The notes under the pieces: generated by a model
What the model was told of the DNA's origin: nothing
Databases searched by the model: none
Seen by the model: only the letters and a program-made list of their open reading frames with translations
Part shown: piece after piece, positions 22,216 through 34,440 of the stretch
Layout of the letters: every line of letters starts with the position of its first letter
Position numbering within the stretch: position 1 is the stretch's first letter
Position numbers and translations under genes: made by a program
NCBI RefSeq assembly: GCF_000247695.1
Contig: NW_004624801.1
Location: 3,535,206-3,599,205 of the forward strand
DNA from: Heterocephalus glaber
Lineage: Eukaryota; Chordata; Mammalia; Rodentia; Bathyergidae
Direction of reading: 5' to 3'
DNA length: 64,000 bases

Positions 22216-23559
22216 CAGATCTTTCTGTTGCTGACACAGGACTTCTTCCACAGCTGTCTGACCTTCCATATTTCCGCCTGCAGCTACAGCATCATGGGTG
22301 GGGCACACACAAGGTGGGGCACACATGGCCTCTCTCTGGCCATGATTTTGAAGTCACAGCAGAAATCATACGGTATTTCTACTCCAGCTTGCAATGTCAT
22401 GGCCCAGATCTGAGGTGAGGGTGACCAGGTAGCCTGAGTGGGGACAAGTTGGTTGGAAGGACAGTGGAATAGAACACGGCAGGAAGGACTGGCCCCCGAG
22501 GTGGGGTGCAGGGGAATGGGCTGGTAAGGTGCAGATGAAAGGGTCTGGGGATGAAGGAGATCAGATGGTACTGATGCAGGCACTGGCCAGAGGCTTGGGG
22601 CTTCTTAGAACAAGAGGTTGGTCTGGGACCCCCGAATACATCCCCGAGAACCACCCTTTCCAGGGGTCTGGCTTTTAGGTCCAAGGGGAAGAAGATAAAC
22701 TGGATTTAGTCCTTGTTCTATGCTAACGAAAGTCTGACAGAGTAAATTCACCTGCTGAGCCTAATCTGCATGTGTCTCATCAGTGAGACAGATGGAAGCC
22801 CTTTCCCATCCTCATGTGTGGGAGGCTGGGGCCACAGTGCTTGGCATCTCAAGGCTGCCCTATGCCATGTCATATAACCTTCTGGGGATGAGCCAATGTG
22901 GAGGAGAGGGACAGGGGCTGTTCTGATCTGCCACCTACTTTCTGCTGCTCAGAACCATCCCTTTCAGGAACTTAGGGTCTCCGGAATGCCCCACCTCTCC
23001 ACTGTCCAGTTCAGCCCCTGTAGACTGCTCTTAGCTCACTCAGGAACTGGGTCCTGTACAAAGAGCTTGAAAGCCCTCCAGCAGAGGCTCAGGACTGTGG
23101 TAGGGACAGTTTGGGTTTCTGGAGGTTTGCACACATCTTTTTAGATTTGTCTGACAATGATGGGGCTCCTATAGGTCCCTCTGCCACCTAAATCTCAGTG
23201 GGGGATGGGACTAAGCCTGGGGACTTCCAGGGCAGGGGGCTGCAGGCCCAGGAGGAGGCTGCCAGGGCCCTGCTGGCTCCTGCCCTACAGCAGAATGTTC
23301 GGGGGGCATGCAGCAGTGTTCATGAATGTGTACTCTACAGGGGACCTAGGGCTCCCCATTGTCCTCCTACTTCTCACCCCTGTATCTGGCATGGCTGCCT
23401 GCTCCTGCACACACCCAGCCAGGGCCCTGAACACCATAGTCCCTCTTCCGTTCTCTCCATTGCGTTCCCACAAATAAGATGCTAATTCATGCCCCTCCCC
23501 TGCCTCCTGGCAGACGCCTGGCCCAGCTCGGCCTGGTGCCACCTGCATGCCAAGTGCTT
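22216..23559. other. Intronic sequence without recognised element
   Basis: Unique-looking, GC-rich. No gene or repeat recognised. Confidence 0.35.
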
Positions 23560-23840
23560 CATTAGCCAGGGAAGAAGGCTCTTGCCCTCCTTAATCTAAT
23601 CCTGCTGGTGACCTTCAGGAGCCAGCACCTTCTGACTTGGGGGTCCCGGATGGTGCAACAATCAATTATGCCGTGACCTCCGCAGCTGCTGCTGAATGAA
23701 TTTCTTGCTCAGAAAAGCATGTTCAAAAAGCATCTAATGGAACGGATCGTCAATTTGTTTGAATACACATCTAATCTGATTAGGGAGCCTGGCCACCAGG
23801 GCAGCCATTGCAACGGAGCCTCTATATAGCTCTGGGGAAT
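23560..23840. promoter_or_regulatory. Candidate enhancer with OTX/CRX-like and P3 sites
   Basis: TAATCT (23592-23597) overlaps TAATCC (23597-23602). caatcaattat begins near 23659. At 23772-23782 lies TAATCTGATTA, which fits the palindromic P3 site for dimers of paired-class homeodomains (TAATYNRATTA). TAATCC/T is the core bound by OTX2 and CRX. SDK2 acts in the retina, where such factors work, so a retinal enhancer is possible. That link is inference. Confidence 0.4.
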
Positions 23841-24150
23841 CGTGAGTGTCAGGCTGGGAAGGGAGGGGTGTGTGCCCAGCCCTGCCACTCCGCCTTCCTC
23901 CCACTTGGCCCCATGGTACGTTCAGCCAAGAAGTCACAGAGACTGACTCGTGTGGGTGCCAGAGGGGTGGGGCCGGGGCTCCTGTCTGTCTAAACCCCGG
24001 CACTAGGAGCCTGGGCAAAGGAGTTGCTCAGAAAAGAGTGGTGAATGAATGACAATGCCTGGCCACACGGTGATGCTTCTAAAGTTGCTAATAAAGTTAG
24101 GAAAGGCATGAGATGTTCGTGAAGTTGTTCCCCAAGCAAGACTAGTTGAC

Positions 24151-24596
24151 GTCTGGGCTGGGTTGAATAGTGACTGCTCCCACCCCAATCATGTGCTTCC
24201 TGGAACCTTAGAATGTGACCTTGTTTGGAAACAGGATCCCTGCAGAGGTAACCAGTGAAGAAGAGCTCATCCTGGAGTGGTGTGGGGCCCCGGATGAGGG
24301 TGTGGGCCTTTCCAAGGGGAGAGGAAACCGAAGGACAGGGACACGCAGGGACAGGGAGGCCGTGTGAAGACAGAGGAGACCAGAGTGAGGTGTCCACAGG
24401 TCAAGGAGCGCCAGGGACTGCTGGGAGTCGGCAGGAGCTGGGGAGAGGTGGAAGGACCCTCCCCGCCAGGCTTCAGATGGAGCATGGCTGTGCGGCCACC
24501 TTGATCCCAGACTCCTGGCTTCCAGAACTGTAACAGACTAAGTTTTAAGCCACCCAGATTGCAGTATGTGTCATGGCGGACCTAGAAAACTCATAC
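24151..24596 (+). mobile_element. MaLR LTR (MLT1-like)
   Basis: gaatgtgaccttgtttggaa, gccgtgtgaagacagagga, caggtcaaggagcgccaggg, ggcttccagaactgtaacag and aagccacccagattgcagta follow the MLT1 LTR order. Antisense to SDK2. Confidence 0.65.
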
Positions 24597-24599
24597 AAT

Positions 24600-24940
24600 G
24601 GCTCGTGGAAATTTATGTCCTTCATTCCATGGAATATAGCATGGTGGAGCAAGAGTCTTGGAAAAGTCAAGTCCTTCTCCAGATACACCATGCCACCATG
24701 TCCCAAGGCCTTAGCTCATGACATTCTCTTCTCCTGGGAGCCCCTTCTTGCCTTCTTTGCTGAGAAAACATAGATGTTGGTTCCACTGCAGTCCCTGCCT
24801 GGCATCTCTTAAAGTTCAGATGCTGCGTCCTCTCTAATGCTTCTCCTGGTGTCCTCCCCCGTGGCCCCCAATCTTCAGAGGCTGCCTTATACATACAAGG
24901 TCCACATCACAGCTCATGTGTGGCAACTCATGCTAATGTA
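24600..24940 (+). repeat. L2 LINE 3' fragment (degenerate)
   Basis: ccccttcttgccttctttgc, agttcagatgctgcgtcctc and tctcctggtgtcctcccc resemble the L2 3' region (feature order only; highly diverged). Confidence 0.35.
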
Positions 24941-25194
24941 TCCCTTACGGGAAGATAGATGGGCTGGGGTGCCCTGACCTCCTCAGCCCCAGAGCGGGGT
25001 GCTGGACTTCATTCAGAATGGCCAGGTCCATTAGGGAAAGAGTGGACCAGCGACCTGCTGCAGAACTTGGCCACTCCTTCCCCCTCGGGAGCTGGTTGTC
25101 CCTGGGCTTTCTGAGTTCCCATCCAGCTCTGCCATTGTAAGACTCAGGCACTCCATGCATGACAGGGTCCCTATTGGACCTTGATAGGACAGGT

Positions 25195-25310
25195 CAGGCT
25201 CAAATCCAGGCACTGCCTAGACATCTCTCTTACTCTGCTGTACCTCAGTCTCTTCTCCTGAAAAATGGGATGACAGCTGTGCCTACCTCACTGGCCTGGT
25301 GAGAGGGCCA
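25195..25310 (+). repeat. MIR SINE
   Basis: ggctcaaatccaggcactgc, tgtacctcagtctcttctcc, tgaaaaatgggatgac and gtgcctacctcactggcc match the MIR core. Confidence 0.6.
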
Positions 25311-26639
25311 GGGCTTGGACTAATGCCCCATGTGGAGAAAGAGCCCATGAAAAGGAAGTCACTATTATCCCTCGTCTCTGCTTGGTGTCACCTCTGCAAA
25401 CCTGCCTCATTGCCAGGATCCACCTGGATCCAAGGGTGAATAATGCCAGAGCAGCCCAGTCTGGAAAAAGGATGGTTCTCATTTCCGATGGGTTTTTCAA
25501 TTAACGGAAGAAGGAAGCCCTTTCTTATACCACAGTCAGAGGGTTCAGAGATTAAACTTATACCACTGATGAGAATGTTTTTGCCTAACAGTGCTATTAT
25601 CATTTTAGTGTATTCAGATTCATTTGAGCTATAAAAACAGTGATAACAACATGTTCACTAACTCCTGAAATTCCTCTGAAGAAGCCTGATTGTGCTGCAT
25701 GAACCACACTCCTCTCCCCCTTGGTGACACTAAGGCAGGGCAGCATGGTTGGAGGAATTCTCTAGGTTTACAGCTGGGACCTGAGAGTCCCAGAAATTGA
25801 TGCAGGCTAGCTTTGGGGGGCAGCTGCCTGACTGGGTCTGGAGTCTCTGTGGGGACTTGTTACCACCTTCTGGCAGTGTCACTCTTCTAAGAGCCACCCT
25901 CGGAGGTGCCTTACAGGTGAGCTCTGTCCCCACGTGGGTACCACTCCGCAGCACATCTCCTAAGCCTGCTGCCCTCCGTCTAGTGATAGAGAGACACTGG
26001 CCTCCCACGGGCCTGGGTAAGCCCTGAAAAGGGACTCAGTGGGCCATGGGTGCTTTTGATAAACCCTAGACTGGAAGGGTTTTGAGTCCACCCCCTAGGC
26101 TGACGATAGTGCCACCAGATACAGGACACAGAAGGCTGTGTCACAAGGAGTGGACCAGCAGTCCCAGAACCTGGTTAGCATGCTTGCTAACCTAGGCCTC
26201 TTCTTGCCCACTCTAGGAGAAGGGCCACCACCTAATAGGGTACAGAGGCGAGGGGAAGGCCAACACTAGGGGAGGTGATGGACTTCGTGTCTTGGCCTTA
26301 ACACCTTCAGAGGGTGGCTGTGCTCCCAATTCCAGTGGCATCTCCTCTCTGCCCCTTTTCTGGTGTCAGGTCAGGCAGCCCAGCTCAGGGAGCAGGAATG
26401 TGAAAGGGGAATTTACTGATGGCCTGGAGCTCTTCCGTTTCTTCACTTACTGCTCTTAGACACCTTGGAGGGCATTACGATCACTGTCCCTTTATTTTTC
26501 TCATCTGAAGCTCAGAGCAGAGAGTGGCAGGTCACGTGGGAGTCAGTGACAGGCAGCATGCAAGGCCTCTGATCTCCCCTTGGGTCAGAATGGGTTTGGC
26601 TCCCAGGAAAGGAGCTCGTGCTGGGCCCGGGAGGAAGAA
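25311..26639. other. Intronic sequence without recognised element
   Basis: Slightly AT-rich between 25540 and 25690. No gene or clear repeat family. Confidence 0.35.
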
Positions 26640-26960
26640 AAACAAAGCTTGAGACGCTGTCTCCACACAGAGGCTGAAAGATGGAACCCGCTGCTGAGGA
26701 AGAGCACACATCCATCAGGCTGGTGACCCTGCTGTACCGGCGCTTTGTGGCGTGTAACAAAGACTGCGGAGCAGAAAATTGGAGTTCAATTTGCCGTCCA
26801 TTCTGCACGCAGCGCTCAGCCCATTCCAGTCCCTGGCAGGCACCTCTGAGCTTTATCATAAATAATAACACCACGCGGCTCTATGGCCCTTTTCTCAGCT
26901 ACGGTCCCCGAGCAATTTACAAGCTGGATTATACACAGAGGCCTGCACACGCCTGCTGTG
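26640..26960. promoter_or_regulatory. Candidate conserved element
   Basis: Two SOX-like aacaaag cores (in aaaaacaaagc and gtaacaaagac), gagttcaatttgccgtcc, and tttatcataaataataacac, with several CpGs kept in an otherwise CpG-poor intron. CpG retention and low repeat content suggest constraint. The open frame across it (26681-27028) has no recognisable domain. Confidence 0.3.
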
Positions 26961-27141
26961 GCCACATGCAGCCCCTCCCTGGTCACTCACAGGGCCCTCT
27001 TGCCAGCTTTGTGTCCTGGGGTCACTGACCTGGGGGGCTGGGCCCAAGCTGCAGGGCAGCAGGCTTTGTGCACCCCCCAGGATTCTGGCCCCAAGCCAGC
27101 CCCAACAGACTCCTTTGCTTGCCTCTTTTCCTGGTGCTCTT

Positions 27142-27237
27142 TTTTTTTTTTTTTTTTTTTTCTGGTACCAGGGATCGAACTCAGGACCTTGAGCTTGCAA
27201 GGCAGGCGCTGGAACCACTGAGCTAAATCCCCAGCCC
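27142..27237 (-). repeat. ID SINE
   Basis: Long T run, then ggtaccagggatcgaactca and ccactgagctaaatccccag. Duplication ttttcctggtgctctt at 27126-27141 and 27238-27253. In sense with SDK2. Confidence 0.92.
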
Positions 27238-27674
27238 TTTTCCTGGTGCTCTTGATTGCAGAAAGCCTCCAGGCCTGGCAGCCTCTTGCCCCAGGCTAGA
27301 CCGAGTCCCGGGACCACAAGCCTCTCTCTTTCCTCTTGTTGAGAAAGAAGTCCCGGGCCTCCTGTCCTCTGATCAGTAATGTCCCTTTGTCTCCACAAGG
27401 AGCCCCATTCCTCCCTCTGAACTTCATGGGGGAAATGTGGGGGCCCAGTAGCAATGAGACCCCGGGGCCTGGTAACTCCCTTGGGAGCATCCCATGGGCT
27501 GCCACACAGAGCCCAAAGCTTAGGGCAGCTGGTGCCCAGCACACTGCACAGACAGTCACAAGGAAGGAGGTCTGCCTAGGGCAGGCCTGGACATGCTCCC
27601 AGAGTGGGGCCTTGGGCAGACCACGCAGGGGTTCCTGCTGCAGCCTCTTCCCTTTCTTGCCATCAAACTGAAAA

Positions 27675-27905
27675 GAAGGCCACAGACTGTAGGATGCATT
27701 TGTATGAGATATTCATGGCTGGAAGTCCATGGAGCCAGGGCTCAAACTGGTGGTTTCCAGGAGGCTGGAGAAGGGGAAAGGGGAGTAGATGCTTAATGGT
27801 GCAGTTTCCTTCTGGGGGTGGTGGAAATCCCGGAGCTGTGGATCACTGTGGATGTATTAAGTCCCATTGAACTGTGCCTCTGAAATGGTTAGTGCTATGG
27901 TGTGT
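27675..27905 (+). mobile_element. L1 3' end fragment
   Basis: gagatattcatggctggaag, ggtggtttccaggaggctgg and cattgaactgtgcctctgaa correspond to the region near L1 3' ends (…tggttgccaggggctgg … actgaactgtacac…). Antisense to SDK2. Confidence 0.6.
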
Positions 27906-28252
27906 GAGTCTCAGCTCAACTGAAGACAAGAATGGGTACAGGACCAGCCTTGCCCAGGCCTCACAAGGGAGGCAGCTTCCTATCTCAAGAAGTCACAGGG
28001 CTCAGGCTTCCCATCCCTCCCTGTCTGCCAGATGCCCAGATGCTGGTCTCCTCTCAGTGTCATGGAGGGGGCTGGGCTTCCCAGCAGGCCCACGGACAAG
28101 GCTGAAAGCTGGACCAGTTCCTATAGAAGCCCTCACCCCAACCATGGCCCAAGTACACAGACCATGTGGAATAGGTTTGCAGGGGACAGATAGCATTTGA
28201 GTCGTGGCAGTAGTAATGACTGTCCCACTCTGAGTCAGCACCTAAATTTTCT

Positions 28253-28476
28253 TTTCCCTTCCCTCCTTCCCCTCCTTCTTCTCTTCCCTTCCCTTCCCTT
28301 GTACTGGCGATTGAACCCAGGGCCATCACACTGAGCTACATATCCAGACCTTTTAATTTTATTTCATTTTGAGACAAGGTCTCCCTAAATTGCTAAATTG
28401 CCCAGGCTGAGCTGGAACCTCCCGCCTCGGCCTCCCAGAGTACAGGGATGACAGGTATGTGCCAGCACACCTCGCT
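28253..28476 (-). repeat. B1-dID composite SINE
   Basis: T/C-rich stretch (mutated poly-A tail reversed, 28253-28300), ID half (gtactggcgattgaaccca), then B1 half (gagacaaggtctccctaaat ... gatgacaggtatgtgcc). Duplication agcacctaaattttct (28237-28252) and agcacctaagttttct (28477-28492). In sense with SDK2. Confidence 0.88.
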
Positions 28477-28492
28477 AGCACCTAAGTTTTCT

Positions 28493-29639
28493 GAGCCAGT
28501 CTCTGGCTGGCACCTGTGGGTCATACTATACCTCCCTGGCTGGGTTTTGTTAGGATTCAATGCCACGGAGCAGAATAAAGAGCCAGGCTCACCAGGCCTG
28601 GCCTGGGGCTTGGTTTGCAAGGATCATGTGGAGCCTGCTTTGTGCCCCAGGTGCTTTCTCTATTCAGGCTACACAAAACAGTGCTGTGCTGGGAGCTACC
28701 AAAGGTCCCATTTTTTAGAGCGGGGCCCTGAGGCTTGCAGAGGTGAGTTATCCCGGCATAATGGGAAGAAGCTTGCTGGAGCTATGGGTGCAGATTGAGT
28801 TAGTTTTCTTGTTCTTTCAAAAGCCCAGTGTCATCAGGGGCCAAATCAAAGCATGCAACTCTGGGAACAGGAGCCCCTGAAAGGAAAGGTGGGCTTTGCC
28901 CCAGCAGAGCTCGGAGGGTGAGAGGAGGGGTTGTCCCAAATGCTCTGTGCCCTGTGTCCTGGTCTACCTGCTTGGGGAAGCAGAGGGAATCTGCAGAAGG
29001 GGGCCTGGAAGTCGGGGAACAGAGGACCAGTGGCAGACCCCTGCTCCAGGAGGCTGCCTTCATTACCCTGGCCCAGGAGCCAGCTGAAGCTCTCAGTCTT
29101 GCCTCTTGGCTGGCTTTGTTGCTTTGAAAATCCAGAGCCCATGTGCTATGCATTAAAGGAGGCCAGACCAGAGGCTGCAGAGGAAGACAATGGTGTGTGG
29201 ACTCTGCCATTGAGCCTGATGATCACATAGCTGGGGTGGTCAGCTGACCCGTCTCCACTCAGCAGCTCCTCTTCCTCCCCTCACTCAATGCTACGTCCCC
29301 AGCTTTAATTGAGCGACCCCAGCCCTCTCAGGAGGAGCCTGGGCACAGTACCCTGTATGGGGGAAAATGAAAGAGACACAAAGAAAGTCACAGCAGTGGA
29401 ACAGCAGGTTGGCTTTATGAGGAGAATTTCCATGGGGTGTGGTGGCTCACACAGAAATGGGGTTCAAAGTCTCTGGTCCCAGCCCCTCCTGCAAGTGGGG
29501 TGAGGGAGGAAGCAGTGGGTGAGCTGGACATGTGAGCTGGACACCGAGGAGCCCTGGGCTGGAGGCCAGGGCCGGTCCTAGCTCCGGAGTGCTCTTAGCT
29601 GCCACACCCTCTGAGCTTCTCCAGAGGGAGGTGTTTATG
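28493..29639. other. Intronic sequence without recognised element
   Basis: No gene or repeat family recognised. Overlapping open frames are GC-driven. Confidence 0.35.
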
Positions 29640-29750
29640 AAACTCATCGAGCCCATCAACTCTGGCTGGCAGATGGAGAAACTGAGGCAGGGGAGTTTAG
29701 AGGAGGATTTGAGCCCAGATATTCTGACACCATGTCATCCTGCCTCACTT
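29640..29750 (-). repeat. MIR SINE
   Basis: gatggagaaactgaggcagg, ggatttgagcccagatattc and tgacaccatgtcatcctg match the reversed MIR. Confidence 0.65.
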
Positions 29751-29944
29751 GACAGCTCCTGGTCTTATTTTTCTCACCTACAAAATGGTCATGAGAGCCT
29801 GACCATTGTCCTTTTCGGAGTCTGGGCTTGCAGCTGGTGCCCCTGAGGAGGTATGAGGGCAGAGACAGTCCCTTCCCCCCAGAGACCCCACGGCCCTCCT
29901 TGGTGGGTGTTGGTGCTTCTAATGCACATCATGGTCTCTATAAC

Positions 29945-30368
29945 CCCTGCTGAGGGAAACTGTGTCCTTCAAAAAGATATATCAAGCTAACCTCAGGGAC
30001 CTGTGACTGTGACTTTACTTGGAAGCAGAGTCTTTGCAGATGTAATCAAGTTAAGAAGAGGTCACTGGGGTGGGAGACTAATCCAGGATGACTGACAGAG
30101 AAAAATACAGGAAGGAGACAGCCACGTGACAACAAACACAGACACTGGCGTGTTGCAGCCACAGCCGGGGACGGTCACCATCGCCAAGGATGGCAGAGCA
30201 TCAGAGACCAGGAGAGCCAAGGAGATCCTTCCTGGCAGACTTCAGAAGGGCCCTGGCCCTGCCGACACTTTGATTTTGGCTCACTGGCCTTCAGAGCTGG
30301 GAGACAAGGAATTTCTATTACCCAGTCTGCAGTACGTACTTAGGGCAGCCTTGGGAAACTAATCTACT
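29945..30368 (+). mobile_element. MaLR LTR (MLT1-like)
   Basis: tgtgactttacttggaagca, gtctttgcagatgtaatcaa, gttaagaagaggtcactggg, ctgccgacactttgattttg and ttgggaaactaatctac give a nearly full LTR order. Antisense to SDK2. Confidence 0.75.
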
Positions 30369-30464
30369 CCCTAACACCCAAGTGATGGCCCCTGTGCATC
30401 CTCATGTGTCCACGACCACGGTGCAACCCCATAATGCCCCTAAACTGCACACCCCCAGACTCTG

Positions 30465-30575
30465 AGCTGTTGGAGGACCCGTCTGAGTCTTTTTGGCATC
30501 TCAGTCACTGGTCTAGTTTCTTGTACAAAGTAGGAACTCAATAAATAATGAGTAAAGGAATGAATGAAAGGAATC
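30465..30575 (+). repeat. L2 LINE 3' end
   Basis: gagctgttggaggacccgtc, cttgtacaaagtaggaactc and aataaataatgag followed by a gaatgaatgaaagg tail match the L2 3' end. Confidence 0.6.
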
Positions 30576-32309
30576 CTCTTTTGTTTCCCAGGGCCTGGTG
30601 ATGATTCCTAACCCCTCTCCTCACCCATCACTTCCCATTCTGGCTGGTCTCTTCATGCACAGGCCTCCACTAGCCCTCACTGGCCCCCAGTCACACTGTG
30701 CTGGCCACTCTGCAGCGGGCCCTGCACTCGGCTAATTGTGACTGACGCATGCTTCATGGCAGGGAGCCCACAGTGGCGGGACTGGCATGTCGGCAGGAGG
30801 TACTGGTGTGATGGACAGCCCTGCATCATAGGCCATTTCCAATCCATTCCCTGGAAGCTGAGCCTTTCTGGGAAGGAGAGAAGTAGGCCCTCCATTCCCT
30901 GTTCACCCGCACACAGTCCCCTGCTCTCTGGCTGCTTTCTGCTTCCCAGAATCTTAAGTCCTGCCGATCCCCGGTGGGGTTTGGGTAGACGAGGAAGTGA
31001 ACGAGGCATTCCTTGTGCTTGCCCTTGCTCTGTCAGGTCATCCTGATCCAGAGAGTGATGTGAGAGTTGCGCACTTACTGTTTGCCCTGGCTGGGCTGGA
31101 GGCTCTCAGCCACAGTCCCATCTTACCAGGGCCTCTGTCCATGATTGAGAGAGCTCAGTGGCTTTAGACTGTCCAACTGTCCCACTGTACAGATGAGAAC
31201 GGTGATCCTCAGAGACGAGCAGTGATAGAGCTCAGGATGCACAGATGGCCAGTGTGGCTCTGGGATGGACACACAGCACTGTCTGTCTCCAAAGCTCATG
31301 TTCCTTGCACAAGGAACAAAGCAACAAAGCCACCTCCGGGTGCTCTGTCCGCCCCCGCATGTAAATCTGGGAGTGCCTGGATGAGGGCCCCACTTCCTCA
31401 GGTGGTTCCCGTGCAGTTTTAAGTGCATGACCTTGCCGAGGCTCTCTTGGGCAAGGCCAGGCCAGGGCCCCAGCAAAGGCCAAACTATCAACTACCTCAT
31501 GTGATTGGCGCTGTGATGGCTGTCAGGAGACCTGTGTCCCCTGAGCTGTGTGACCGGCAGCCAGGCTCCTTCTGTGGGCCTCAGTGCCCTGAGATCAAGA
31601 CCAGCTCAACCCTGCCGACCCTCCCCAGGCACTGGGTGGTAAGTGACAGATGGCAGTTCAGGCGAAAAGCCAGGAGCAGTGGGGTCTTGTCACCAGCACT
31701 GTAAGCTCCATGAGAACAGACACGGGAGAGGCAGCCCCCTGAAGCAACCCCAGGAGCCAAGCCAGCAGGACCCTACAGACCTCTGCTCCCCATCCAGCAA
31801 GGCCACACCCCCTAAGGCAAGAGGGCAGGTTGTGGGCTGTGGTTTGGCAGTGGATAACCCTAGCGTAGGAAAGGGAGAGTTTACAGGAAGGCTACAAGTT
31901 ACCGGAAAGGACAATAAATTAATAGAATGGGGTTGTTTGGCTGGTGACAAGGGATAAAACATGTGGTCCAAAAAAGCCCCATGCGAGACTGTCAACGGGA
32001 TGAAGGAGAAGGCAGGATGGAGCAGGAGAATGAATGGGTAGGGCTCACAGAGAGCCGGGGAAGGGGGCAGACTGGTGGCTGTCCTCAACCTCACTGCCTC
32101 CCCTCCTTCACCCTCTTCCTTCCCTTCACATCAGGGGGAGCCCCCTCTGCAGGAGCCCCTTCTCCATCCTGTGACTTGTTCCCTCTCTGCTTTCACTGTC
32201 TCCTCTAACACACACCCCCACCACCACCCAGTCCCTGCCTTGCCCCTAGATTTCCGGGGCCCTGGACGCACACCCCGGCCCCCAGCCAGAACGCACAGCG
32301 TGCCCTTCT
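30576..32309. other. Unique GC-rich intronic sequence
   Basis: Weak MIR-like traces near 31180-31230 and 31520-31600. Nothing else recognised. Confidence 0.35.
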
Positions 32310-32760
32310 CCATTCACTCACTCACAACACTCATTCAGCAAGGGCCATGTGAGCAACGACTGTGCACCAGGAGCTCTCATGATGAGCAAAGAGGACGCCT
32401 CAGGCCTCAGGAGCTCCCAGGCACATGGGGAGACGGCGGAGCCATCTGACACCGGACAGCTCTTGACGCGTGAGGAGTACTGCAGGGAGCAGTTTGCTGG
32501 ACAGCAAAGGCCATCAGGGAAGGTGTCCCTAAGCAGTACCCCAAAGGGAAGGTGGGATGTGAGCCAGCCAGGGCAGCTGGGAAGACCTGCAGGGAGAGGG
32601 TGCACGTGACAGGCCTGATGGCTCTGTATTTGGGCGCGGCAGGGTTAGAGGGTGCAAGAGTGGGGAGGAAGAGATGAGGCTGGCACAGCAGCTGTAAGGG
32701 GGTCCGGGTAAAGGGAAGTGGATGCAAGCCCAGCATGGCCCTGGGAAACTGGTTATTCCT
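32310..32760 (-). repeat. L2 LINE fragment
   Basis: Reverse L2 features: gggaaggtgtccctaagcag, gtgggatgtgagccagccag, gggaagacctgcagggaga. Confidence 0.45.
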
Positions 32761-33359
32761 TCCAGCTCAGTTCCTCATTGGAGCAGAGGATGAGAGGAGG
32801 AATTGTACCTGCTTCCTGGGAGAAAATGCAAGTGTATCTGCCAGCACAGTCTCTGGGTTCTGAATGAATGGATGGTGAATAGAGGGCTTATAAGCTGTGC
32901 TACAAGGCGTGAAGGGCATCCTGAGGGTAGTGGGGAGGCCATCGAGATCTTGAGATGTGTACACGGAGGGCTCATTTAGGTGGCGGTAAGCCCAGGTCCC
33001 CAGCCTGCTGAGGTCCCTGTCTTTGTGCCCCCATCCCCAAGGAGAATCCATCTTGTTCAAGGAGAAGATGAAGAGGCAGGGGCAGTCTCGAGTGACCTTT
33101 GGTGAGGACAGAATGCAGGCCCCAGCATCTCAGGGATCATGGCTCTTCTTAGGGTCCTTTGGTGCTCAGAGCACACCAGCCATGTGCAGGGCTCTGGGAC
33201 CACAAAGAGGTGGAGCCCATGGCCAGCTGGCCGCAGAGATAGGATTCACACTGTGGATGCAGAGCAGGGAGATGGGCACAGCGGGCGGTGTGGGGCTACC
33301 TAGGATTGGTGAGGCAATCAGGGATGCTCCAGAAAGGAGGGGATGCTGCATGAGTCATC
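32761..33359. other. Intronic sequence without recognised element
   Basis: It lies between two minus-strand L2 pieces and may be a diverged part of the same element. Confidence 0.3.
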
Positions 33360-33870
33360 TGCTTGTTGTTTAAGCTGAGGGCATGGGAGGGAGACAGGAG
33401 GATGCAGTCTTTGAGCTCATGGAGCTTGGTGTCTACCAGAACACACAGGTGTAAGAGACTGCAAGAGCAAATGCGTGTGAGAAGGCAGTGGAGACACACA
33501 ACCCAAAGCAGACACTGGCCAGGACTGCAGCCAGGTAAAGAACAGGAGCACGGTATGCAGACCAGAGAGGGAAGAACCGGTCAGAGTCTGAGGGGACAAA
33601 TGGCCAGGCCCATTCACACCCGGGTCAGAGCTGGAAGGGGTTCCTTGTGACTGGGGCCCCAGTAGGGAAGGGAAGAAGAGAGGGAGATGGAACAGAGGGA
33701 GGAGCCAGGAGCCTGTGCCAGGATTCTTCGTGAGTTGTGTCCAGTGTCAGGGCTCCATCCCAAGGACCATGGAAGCCACTAAGGTGACATTCCCAGATTG
33801 GCAGCCGTCTTAACTCCCTCCAATTGAAGTGCAGAAGGACAAGATGGTGGGGCAGAAGAAGGTAAGGGTG
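33360..33870 (-). repeat. L2 LINE fragment
   Basis: ctttgagctcatggagcttg, tggaagccactaaggtgaca and other phrases match the reversed L2 3' half. Confidence 0.45.
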
Positions 33871-34154
33871 TATGCCAAGAGTCTGTGGGGAGCCTGGGGC
33901 AGAGATGACCTTCTTGGGGAAATATTAGTTTTCAAAGCTTGACTTTCTTTTAAGTCCTTTGGGGAAACTATTTCCTTGGGTAGAGAAAGATGATGCTGAG
34001 GACAGAGCTGGTGGCTTTGTTGGACCCTGGTAGTGGCAGTGATGTGGCATGAAACTCTGGGGGGGGGGGCTACATGCTGCTTCAGAGTGAGAAATGAGAA
34101 GGCTTACTGTTAGACGGAAGGGTGGAGGTTGCCTGAGGGCGGGGGGTTGCCACT

Positions 34155-34440
34155 TAGCACCACTATGATAGTAAATACCTGAGACAATGAACTGCTGAAG
34201 AGGAAAGGTTTTCCTGAGCTCAGTTGGGGAGGCTAGCTTGGCCCTGTTCCTTTTTGGCCTGCAGTGAGGCAGCAGCACATCATGGTTGAAATGTGTGGTG
34301 GAGTAAAACCACTCCCCTCGTGGTCAAGGAACAGCAGAGGAGGACGAACAACTTGGGTCTGGCCAAGTCTTTGGCTCTCGCTTGTCCCAAGGACACATGC
34401 CACCTTGCCAAGCCCCAGGCAAGCAGGGAGGGCTGCTAGC
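34155..34440 (-). mobile_element. MaLR-type LTR (same family as 18915-19362)
   Basis: In reverse it shows agtaaatacctgagacaatg, gctgaagaggaaaggttttc, ggcagcagcacatcatggtt and aaaccactcccctcgtggtc. This is the only MaLR LTR here in the same orientation as SDK2. Confidence 0.5.

Noticed and set aside
26895..27542. 215-codon open frame (minus)
   Set aside because: It reads straight through an ID SINE including its poly-T, so it cannot be a conserved protein.
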